In this document: positions 41,918 through 48,444 of the stretch, in pieces | How the letters are laid out: every line of letters begins with the position of its first letter | How positions within the stretch are numbered: the stretch's first letter is position 1 | Notes under the pieces: generated by a model | Told to the model about the DNA's origin: nothing | The model's database searches: none | What the model saw: the letters and a program-made list of their open reading frames with translations, nothing else | Translations under genes and position numbers: made by a program | Assembly (NCBI GenBank): GCA_028285205.1 | Contig: JANQQA010000092.1 | Location: 1 to 48,444 of the forward strand | Length of the DNA: 48,444 nt | Reading direction: 5' to 3' | Origin: Bythopirellula sp. | GTDB taxonomy: Bacteria > Planctomycetota > Planctomycetia > Pirellulales > Lacipirellulaceae

Positions 41918-44900
41918 ATGATTCGCAACCTGATCATCACTCTACTCGCGTCTGCTGTCTCCGCCACAGCAGCCAACGCCCAGGTCAATGGCCCCGGTCC
42001 GTCGAATCCCAGTAGCTTCGACAGGGTGATCAACCTCCCCGTCGATCTAGTTTCGATCAGCGGCAGAATTGGGAATACCGATGGTGCCGCAACCCCCACA
42101 ACGCAACTGAACGTGTTAGACGGCGGCAACATACGCCGCGGTTTCAAATCCTACGCCGGCGGCGAAGTGAACATTAATGGCGGTAGCGTCGACAATGCGT
42201 TCGCGGCAGAACTCGGCAGCGAGGTGAATATCAATGGCGGTAGCGTTGGCGCTTGGTTCGAAGCGGAGTCGGGCAGCGAGGTCAGCATCAGGGGCGGACG
42301 CGTTGGCAATCGTTTCACAGCAATTCCTGGCAGCGCGGTAAGCATCAGTGGCGGCAGCGTGGGCCACGAATTTAGGGCATATGGTGGAAGTGACGCGCAG
42401 CTGGTCGGTGGAGAGTACTCGCTCAACGGCGTCGCCTACACTGAGTCGTCGATCAGTTTGACACCCGGTGACGTGTTCACCGGAACGCTGGCCGACGGCT
42501 CATCGTTTGTCTTTACCACGCAGGACGGCTTTCAAAGCATGGATATTTTCGTCGATGTAGAACTGACGACGGCACAGCTGCCGGTCCTGAACACAACTCC
42601 GCAATTCGTAAGTGCCGACAGCTCGGAAATGTCACCCTCGGGCTTACGTTCGGGACAGACGCTGGTGCTTCAAGACGGCGGGATGTTGCGCGAGCATTTC
42701 GCGGTCGTCGACGCGACGCTGAATATTCAAGGAGGTGTGGTTGGTCAAGGACTGGAGACAGCGGGCGCTGAAGTTAACCTCCGCGGCGGCGTCGTGGGTG
42801 ACGACTTTTGGGCCTTTTCTGGCAGCGAGGTGAACATCAGCGGGGGCGCCGTGGGCGACCGACTATACGCATACGCCGCCAGCGAAGTGAATGTCAGCGG
42901 CGGTACGGTAGGCGACCAGTTCTACGCCTACCATGATAGCTCGGTGAATATAAATGGCGGTACCGTCGGTAACCAATTCATCGCATTCTCAGGCAGCACA
43001 GCGACGATTAGCGGTGGCAACGTAGGGATCAACTTCGACGCGCTTACCGGCAGTGACGTGCAACTACTTGGTGGCGAATTCCACCTCAACGGCGTAGCCT
43101 ACACCGATTCGACGGTCACGCTCAACGTTAGTGACGTATTCACAGGCACGCTGGCCGACGGCTCGCCGTTCGTGTTCAGCGGGCTGGCATCGGACGACCT
43201 TAGTGGTGTGAGACTGACCGCGGTGACGCTGCCGCCGGCGGATAGGACGCCGAGAGTCGTGAGCACTGATGTTTCGAGAACCGTGCCCTCAGGCCTGCGT
43301 GCGGGCCAGCACCTAACGCTCCAACCTGGTGGGGTGCTGGGCGAAAACTCCGCGGTAGTAAACGCCCTGCTTAACGTCGAGGGTGGCGTAGTTGGCAGCG
43401 GGCTGGAAAGCGCCGGCGGACAGGTGAACGTCAGCGGAGGGTCCGTGGGCGATGACTTCAGAGCCTACTCCGGCACCAGATTAAACGTCAGTGGCGGACA
43501 CGTGGGCAACCACCTCAATGTCTATTCGGGCACCGAAGTAAACATTAGTGGTGGCACCGTAGGCGAAGAATTCAGAGCCCACGCTGGCAGCCAGGTGAAC
43601 ATCAGTGGCGGAAACATAGGCAGATATTTTAACGCCCGTGAAGGGAGCGTGGTGAACATTACGGGAGGCGATGTGGGTTTAGGCTTCGTGGCACGCTTGG
43701 GGAGCGTGGTGAACGTAAGCGGCGGGAACGTGAGTGGATCTTTCAGCGCCAGCTCTGGGAGCGAGGTGAACATTAGCAGTGGCAACGTAGGCAAACTCTT
43801 TTCCGCCCGTGACGGGAGCGTAGTGAACATTTCGGGAGGATATGTTGATCACAGGTTCGTGGCAAGCCCCGGGAGCGTGGTGAACATCAGCGGCGGTCGC
43901 ATCGGCGACAGTTTCTTGGCGAATCGCGACAGCACGGTGAACATCAGCGGCGGCAGTGTGGGAATCAACTTTAACGCGCAAATTGGAAGCGAAGTAGAGC
44001 TGGTCGGCGGGGACTTCAAGCTTAACGGTGCCGCAATTGCCGATTCGACAGTCACGCTGATTCCCAGTGCGTTCCTACCCGACTATGTGTTCACCGGCAC
44101 ACTGGCCGACGGTTCGTCCTTCATTTTCAGCTCTCGAGCCTTGGACGACCTTCGCGACGTGAAGCTGACAACAGCTGTGCTGCCGCCGCTGGACACAACG
44201 CCGCAGGTCGTAAGCAGCGACATCACGGCCACATTGCCTTCAGGCTTGCGCGCGGGCCAGTCAATGCAGCTGCTTGCCGGTGGAGTGTTGGGCGAGAACT
44301 TTGCGGTAGTCGACGCGACACTGAGCATCGAAGACGGCCGGGTTGGTCGCGGGCTAGAGACCCAAGGCGGTTTGGTCAACATTAGCGGTGGCACCGTCGG
44401 CGACAACTTGGATGCCTACAGCGGCAGTGAAGTGAACATTAGCGGCGGCGACGTAGGCCTCGGCCTCGACGCGTTCGATGGTAGTGTAGTGAACATCAGT
44501 GGCGGCACCGTTGGCACCCACTTCAACGCCAACTCGGGAAGTTTAGTAAATATCAGCGGCGGCAACGTCGGCCTTAGCTTCCACGCGTTCCCTGGCAGTG
44601 AGGTGAACATCAGCGGCGGCAACATGGGCGAGTTGTTCCTGGCCTACTCTGACAGCGTCGTCAACATCAGCGGTGGCAGTGTCGGCGACAACTTCCGAGC
44701 TCGTGGTAGCAGTGAAATAAATATCAGTGGCGGCACGCTAGGCGACCACTTCGACGCGGGTCCTGGTGGCATCGTGGTGAACATTAGCGGCGGCAGCGTC
44801 GGAGACGACTTTGACGCTTTTTCCCGCTCCCGCATCGAAGACGTCCCGGTGAGCATCAGCGGAGGTATCGTGGGACGTAGGTTTAAGGGATTGGAGGTGA

Positions 44901-45718
44901 AGCTCAGCGGCGGTACGGTTGGCGGCGAATTCGATGCCGCAGTATCGGAGTTGATCGGAGCGGAGTTTGAGCTCAACGGCATCGCGTATACCGAAACGAT
45001 GCTCTGGCTTAGAGACGAAGATGTGTTCACTGGCACCCTGGCCGATGGCTCGTCGTTCATCTTCAGCCGTTTCGCGTCGGATGACCTCGGCGCTGTGACA
45101 CTGACCACCGTGCCATTGCCGCCCGTGGACACAACTCTGCAAGTCGTGAACACCGATGCTTCGGCGACGGAGCCTTTCGGGCTGCGTGTGGGCCAGGAAC
45201 TAATCGTCCAAGCTGGCGGAGTGCTGGGCGATAGCTTCGCCGTGGTCGGCGCAACGCTGAACATTGAAGGTGGAGTCGTTGGCCGTGGGCTGGAAGTCGC
45301 GGGCGGCGTTGTCAACCTGAGAGGTGGCCGGGTGGGCGATTTCTTCGGAGCCTACGACGGCAGCGAGGTGAACATCAGCGGCGGCAGCGTTGGCGATCAG
45401 TTTTTTGTGACTTCCGGCAGCAAGCTGAATCTACGCGGTACGAAGTTCTTCCTCGACGGCGACCCCCTGGACACGCTGATTCCAGACGAACCATTCATCA
45501 TAACCAACTTTGGTGGCGAAATCCTTTCGGGGACACTAGCGGACGGGTCAGCGTTTCGTATTGTACTCACCGAATTGCGGCACGCTGGACTGAGCTACTT
45601 CACAGCGGACGCGACGGTGACGGTGACGCTGGTACCGGAGCCAACCTCCGGCGTCCTCATGCTGATGGCGGGTGGCATTTATGTCGGACGACAGTTTCGT
45701 GTTCGTCAACAGTGGTAG
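41918..45718 (+). CDS. Giant 19-residue-repeat surface protein with PEP-CTERM signal
   Basis: A 1,266-residue exported protein from the ATG at 41918 (MIRNLIITLLASAVSATAAN) after GAGGGAA; a longer frame from 41726 would start inside the inverted-repeat area. A signal peptide (to about ANAQ) is followed by five super-units. Each opens with a segment like VVSTDVSxxxPSGLRAGQ, continues with a variable number of 19-residue repeats (consensus VNISGGxVGxxFxAxxGSE), and closes with a segment like VELVGGxFxLNGxAYTD...FTGTLADGSSF. By reading, the units hold about 4, 5, 10, 10 and 2 repeats, 31 in all. The C-terminus is VPEPTSGVLMLMAGG with a basic end, a PEP-CTERM signal. Regular Gly and alternating hydrophobic residues suggest a beta-solenoid. 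I infer a surface or matrix adhesin-like protein; no partner is known. Confidence 0.9.
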   Translation: MIRNLIITLLASAVSATAANAQVNGPGPSNPSSFDRVINLPVDLVSISGRIGNTDGAATPTTQLNVLDGGNIRRGFKSYAGGEVNINGGSVDNAFAAELGSEVNINGGSVGAWFEAESGSEVSIRGGRVGNRFTAIPGSAVSISGGSVGHEFRAYGGSDAQLVGGEYSLNGVAYTESSISLTPGDVFTGTLADGSSFVFTTQDGFQSMDIFVDVELTTAQLPVLNTTPQFVSADSSEMSPSGLRSGQTLVLQDGGMLREHFAVVDATLNIQGGVVGQGLETAGAEVNLRGGVVGDDFWAFSGSEVNISGGAVGDRLYAYAASEVNVSGGTVGDQFYAYHDSSVNINGGTVGNQFIAFSGSTATISGGNVGINFDALTGSDVQLLGGEFHLNGVAYTDSTVTLNVSDVFTGTLADGSPFVFSGLASDDLSGVRLTAVTLPPADRTPRVVSTDVSRTVPSGLRAGQHLTLQPGGVLGENSAVVNALLNVEGGVVGSGLESAGGQVNVSGGSVGDDFRAYSGTRLNVSGGHVGNHLNVYSGTEVNISGGTVGEEFRAHAGSQVNISGGNIGRYFNAREGSVVNITGGDVGLGFVARLGSVVNVSGGNVSGSFSASSGSEVNISSGNVGKLFSARDGSVVNISGGYVDHRFVASPGSVVNISGGRIGDSFLANRDSTVNISGGSVGINFNAQIGSEVELVGGDFKLNGAAIADSTVTLIPSAFLPDYVFTGTLADGSSFIFSSRALDDLRDVKLTTAVLPPLDTTPQVVSSDITATLPSGLRAGQSMQLLAGGVLGENFAVVDATLSIEDGRVGRGLETQGGLVNISGGTVGDNLDAYSGSEVNISGGDVGLGLDAFDGSVVNISGGTVGTHFNANSGSLVNISGGNVGLSFHAFPGSEVNISGGNMGELFLAYSDSVVNISGGSVGDNFRARGSSEINISGGTLGDHFDAGPGGIVVNISGGSVGDDFDAFSRSRIEDVPVSISGGIVGRRFKGLEVKLSGGTVGGEFDAAVSELIGAEFELNGIAYTETMLWLRDEDVFTGTLADGSSFIFSRFASDDLGAVTLTTVPLPPVDTTLQVVNTDASATEPFGLRVGQELIVQAGGVLGDSFAVVGATLNIEGGVVGRGLEVAGGVVNLRGGRVGDFFGAYDGSEVNISGGSVGDQFFVTSGSKLNLRGTKFFLDGDPLDTLIPDEPFIITNFGGEILSGTLADGSAFRIVLTELRHAGLSYFTADATVTVTLVPEPTSGVLMLMAGGIYVGRQFRVRQQW
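42160..45450 (+). repeat. 57-base coding repeats (19 residues) in tandem
   Basis: About 31 in-frame copies of a 57-base unit encoding VNISGGxVGxxFxAxxGSE, in five blocks separated by longer spacer segments. Copies are diverged at the third codon positions in most pairs, so the arrays are old except where neighbours are nearly identical. Confidence 0.85.
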
Positions 45719-46132
45719 CCCGAGCATTACTTTCAGCACAGCCTAATGCAGTAAGTAATCGCACCATCGGTCGGTCTGCCGATCCATCTGAAGTGACAGA
45801 TGTATGGGAGCAGGCCATCCTGAGGCGTTACAACTAGCGTCGTATTATGTCGGCTTGACGCGTAATCGATGGTGTCCGATTTGTCGCGATGAACTTTTTA
45901 TGTGCTTGCTCCGTCATGACCCAAGCAATCCTGGAGCTACCTGCCTCACCTTGCAGATGCGTCGGATAACTAGCCTATCGCAAGCCTAATTCCCGCCGGA
46001 AACGGGCGTGGTTTGCCGCATTCTCTAGCTTTGGCTAACTTTAGGGTATTGATGTATTCATTCTATTTCATTTGATTGGTGAGAGGTGCAGCCTCTCGTA
46101 TTCTTCCAGGCAACAGAGAAGGTGAGGCGATC
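45719..46132. other. Gap between the two repeat-protein genes
   Basis: No gene is supported in these 414 bases; a 61-codon frame at 45804-45989 has no ribosome-binding site or familiar content. A short hairpin GAGAGG / CCTCTC with a five-base loop lies at 46081-46097 in the leader of the next gene, and CCCG / CGGG near 45992-46006 is another weak stem. Confidence 0.45.
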
Positions 46133-48444
46133 ATGGTACGTTTCTTAGTCGTTTTGTTACTGCTCTCATTTTGTCGGCCGTCAGCGGCCACCGCCCAAGT
46201 CAACGGTCCCGGCCCGTCCGATCCCAACGACTTCAACAGGGTGATCAACCTACCCGCCGATGAGGTCGTCTTTGGAGGGATATCTCCCCACCGCGGAGGC
46301 TCAACGGACCAGCTCAACGTGGCAGAAGGTGGCAGCCTGACGTTCAATTTCAGCTCTTTTGCTGGCAGTGAAGTGAACGTTATCGGCGGACACCTGGGCT
46401 CGTTCTTCAATGCGCTCGACGGCAGCGAAGTGAACGTGATCAGCGGGACCGTCGGTACCGACTTCGAGGCACACACTGGCAGTCTGGTAGACATCAGCGG
46501 CGGTCGCTTGGGCGTCAACTTCCATGCGCTGGACGGCAGCGAAGTGAACATCAGCGGTGGCGGCTTCGGATTGCGTTTTGAAGCCTTTGCCGGCAGCGAC
46601 GTGGAACTTGTTGGTGGTGACTTCTTGCTCAACGGTGGAACATTTAACGATCCGACGATTACGCTGATGGCCGACGACGTGCTGACCGGCACGCTTGCCG
46701 ACGGCTCGACGTTTCTGTTTACGCCCCAGGTCGGAGATAGGCTCGACGCAGTCGCGCTGACCACGGTGCCTCTGCCGCCCGTGGACACCACGCCGCAAGT
46801 GGTGAGCACCGACGTCTCGGCAGTCACACCTTCGGGTTTGCGTGCGGGCCAGACACTGACGCTCCAACCGGGTGGATCGCTGGGCGACAACGTCGCGGTG
46901 ATCGGCGGCATACTGAACGTCGAGGGCATCGTCGGTGACGGATTGGAAACCGCCTACGGTGCCGTGGTGAACATCAGCGACGGTATTGTGGCCGACGACT
47001 TCCACGCTTACTCCGGCAGCCAGATCAACATCAGTGGCGGCAGCGTTGGCGAACGTTTCGTCGCGAACTCCGGCAGCGAGATCAACATCAGCGGCGGCAG
47101 CGTTGGCGAACGTTTCGGCGCGAACTCGGGCAGCGAGATCAACATCAGTGGTGGTAGCGTGGGCAGGTGGTTCGAGGCCAACTCCGGCAGCGAGATCAAC
47201 ATCAGTGGAGGCGCCGTTGGCCTATTCTTCCACGCGTTGTCTGGCAGCGAGGTCAATATTAGTGGCGGCACCGTCGACAGTTTCTTCGAGGCGTTCGCGG
47301 GCAGCGCGGTCAACATCAGCGGGGGTAACGTTGGCGTTGTGGTCAAATCCGGCAGCGTGGCGAAGATTAGCGGAGGCAGTGTAGGCTTCGTCGGCACCGA
47401 ATCAGGCAGCGACGTGGAACTGATCGGCGGAGAATTCAAGCTCAACGGCACGACGTATGCCGACCCGACGATCACGCTCACAGACGGTGATGTGTTCACC
47501 GGTACGCTGGCCGACGGTTCGTCGTTCATTTTTTTGGATGATCTCACCGACGTCACGCTAACCACCGCGACACTACCGCCACTGGACACCACGCCCCAGG
47601 TCGTGAGTACCGACATCTCGGCGAGAGCACCGTCGGGACTGCGTGAGGGCCAGCAACTAACACTGCAAGCCGGTGGCGTGCTAGGTCGGCATTTCTCAGT
47701 GGTCGATGCAACGCTAAACATCGAAGGCGGTACGGTTGGCACGCGGCTGAAAATGGCCGGCAGCGAGGTGAACATCAGCGGTGGCAGTGTCGGCAACAGC
47801 GCCGGGGCCTTCTCCGGCAGCGTGGTGCATGTTAGTGGCGGCGATGTGGGCGATCGCTTCAACGCCTTCTCCGGTAGTGAGGTCAACATCAGCGACGGCA
47901 GCTTGGGTATTATGTTCCGGGCCAACTCCGGCAGTGTGGTAAACATCAGCGGTGGCAATGTGGTTGAGAACTTCGGGACCTTCTCCGGCAGCGTGGTGAA
48001 CGTCAGCGGTGGCAGCATCGGTGAAGGTTCCTTCGCCGGAGGCGTGATGAACATCAGCGGTGGCAGCGTGGGCGAACAGTTCGTCGCTAGTTCCGGCGGC
48101 GAGGTGAACCTGCGCGGTGGTAGCATCAGCAATCGCGCCCGCGCGTTCTCCGACAGCGAGGTCAACGTTAGTGGCGGCAGCTTAGCCGACGGCTTCCGGG
48201 CTCACGCCCTCAGCGTAGTCAACATTAGCGGTGGCCGTGTGGGCGACGACTTCCTGGCAGAGGAGCGCAGCTTGGTTAATATCTCTGGCGGCAGCGTCGG
48301 CAACAACTTCCGCTTCGCTGCTGGCAGCACGGTAAAGCTCAGCGGTGGCAGCGTGGGCAGCCGCTTCGGAGCTCGTCGTCGTAGCGCGGAAAACCTTGAA
48401 CTGATCGGTGGAGAGTTCGTACTCAACGGCGCTGCTTTTGACGA
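46133..48444 (+). CDS. Second giant 19-residue-repeat protein, 3' end outside window
   Basis: A paralogue of the previous gene, at least 770 residues, open to the window edge. The ATG at 46133 follows AGAAGGTGAGG; the signal peptide begins MVRFLVVLLLLSFCRPSAAT. The mature start, QVNGPGPSDPNDFNRVINLP, is nearly the same as in the first protein. The visible part has three super-units with about 4, 8 and at least 11 repeats and the same LNGxxxxD and FTGTLADGSSF segments. The C-terminus, probably a PEP-CTERM signal by analogy, is not visible. Both proteins lie on one strand with a 414-base gap, so they may form a surface system or result from gene duplication. Confidence 0.9.
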   Translation, partial: MVRFLVVLLLLSFCRPSAATAQVNGPGPSDPNDFNRVINLPADEVVFGGISPHRGGSTDQLNVAEGGSLTFNFSSFAGSEVNVIGGHLGSFFNALDGSEVNVISGTVGTDFEAHTGSLVDISGGRLGVNFHALDGSEVNISGGGFGLRFEAFAGSDVELVGGDFLLNGGTFNDPTITLMADDVLTGTLADGSTFLFTPQVGDRLDAVALTTVPLPPVDTTPQVVSTDVSAVTPSGLRAGQTLTLQPGGSLGDNVAVIGGILNVEGIVGDGLETAYGAVVNISDGIVADDFHAYSGSQINISGGSVGERFVANSGSEINISGGSVGERFGANSGSEINISGGSVGRWFEANSGSEINISGGAVGLFFHALSGSEVNISGGTVDSFFEAFAGSAVNISGGNVGVVVKSGSVAKISGGSVGFVGTESGSDVELIGGEFKLNGTTYADPTITLTDGDVFTGTLADGSSFIFLDDLTDVTLTTATLPPLDTTPQVVSTDISARAPSGLREGQQLTLQAGGVLGRHFSVVDATLNIEGGTVGTRLKMAGSEVNISGGSVGNSAGAFSGSVVHVSGGDVGDRFNAFSGSEVNISDGSLGIMFRANSGSVVNISGGNVVENFGTFSGSVVNVSGGSIGEGSFAGGVMNISGGSVGEQFVASSGGEVNLRGGSISNRARAFSDSEVNVSGGSLADGFRAHALSVVNISGGRVGDDFLAEERSLVNISGGSVGNNFRFAAGSTVKLSGGSVGSRFGARRRSAENLELIGGEFVLNGAAFD
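47024..47137 (+). repeat. Two almost identical 57-base repeat units
   Basis: Units 47024-47080 and 47081-47137 differ at three of 57 bases and encode two copies of INISGGSVGER(F) differing at one residue. Other neighbouring units are far more diverged, so this is the most recent duplication seen in the array. Confidence 0.8.

Noticed and set aside
44644..45315. Minus-strand frame of 223 codons
   Set aside because: Antisense shadow of the first repeat-protein gene.
45804..45989. Small plus-strand frame of 61 codons
   Set aside because: No ribosome-binding site, no signal or domain, and it lies in the gap between two large genes; likely chance.
46063..46929. Minus-strand frame of 288 codons
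   Set aside because: Antisense shadow of the second repeat-protein gene, for the same reason.
47008..48165. Minus-strand frame of 385 codons rich in LPPLMFTTLPE
   Set aside because: It is the antisense reading of the 57-base repeats; the repetition comes from the periodic sense codons, and the sense frame has a signal peptide and family-wide pattern.
42160..48400. CRISPR-like periodicity
   Set aside because: The periodic units are 57-base coding repeats in one open frame, without short conserved repeats and unique spacers.

Overview
The window looks like chromosomal DNA of a planctomycete of the Pirellulales type. The clues are PEP-CTERM proteins, a planctomycete-style type II secretion/pilus locus, a NagB deaminase fused to a PIG-L deacetylase, a BlaI/M56 pair, a very cysteine-rich exported protein, and short tandem-repeat DNA between and inside genes. 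No rRNA, tRNA, CRISPR array, phage module or intact insertion sequence was seen. Both window edges cut through large genes. All identifications rest on reading translations and motifs; no database search was possible.

Positions 1-17.9 kb (all minus strand) hold a long pilus/pseudopilus operon. In transcription order it encodes a PilB/GspE-type ATPase, a PilT-type ATPase, a second PilB/GspE ATPase carrying MshEN-like motifs, a GspF/PilC platform protein, four pseudopilins with G/A|xTLxE-type cleavage sites, and a giant (at least 1,872 residues) protein with a GspK-like N-terminus and GspK-like NLN motif. The order recalls gspE-F-G-H-I-J-K. No secretin, prepilin peptidase or GspC/L/M gene is in view. 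Degenerate short tandem repeats sit in several gene junctions and inside all four pseudopilin leader peptides.

Positions 17.9-25.9 kb (minus strand) hold a lipid-modification cluster: an FAD-dependent oxidoreductase, a DUF1365 protein, a cyclopropane-fatty-acid-synthase-type methyltransferase, a DUF1295 membrane reductase-like protein and a second methyltransferase of the coclaurine-N-methyltransferase-like branch. The genes overlap or nearly touch. A DUF2513 winged-helix protein and an MFS transporter lie upstream. The set suggests modification of unsaturated phospholipid acyl chains, possibly to methylated or furan fatty acids.

Positions 26-37.4 kb are mixed housekeeping and regulation: a small PEP-CTERM protein with its terminator, a BlaI repressor and sensor-less M56 membrane protease with twin operators on the promoter, the NagB/PIG-L fusion, a Nudix hydrolase, an M50-like membrane protein with a degenerate HExxH, a GAF-like/HD-GYP phosphodiesterase, a short conserved-looking protein, YgfZ and a LarA-like (DUF2088) protein.

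Positions 37.5-48.4 kb (plus strand) are surface and envelope genes: a large lipoprotein with a thioredoxin domain, the cysteine-rich exported protein followed by a textbook terminator, an inverted-repeat element resembling a small mobile or REP-like repeat, and two tandem paralogous giant proteins made of 19-residue NISGG repeats. The first ends in a PEP-CTERM signal; the second runs off the window. The repeat proteins and the giant GspK-like protein are the most unusual content.
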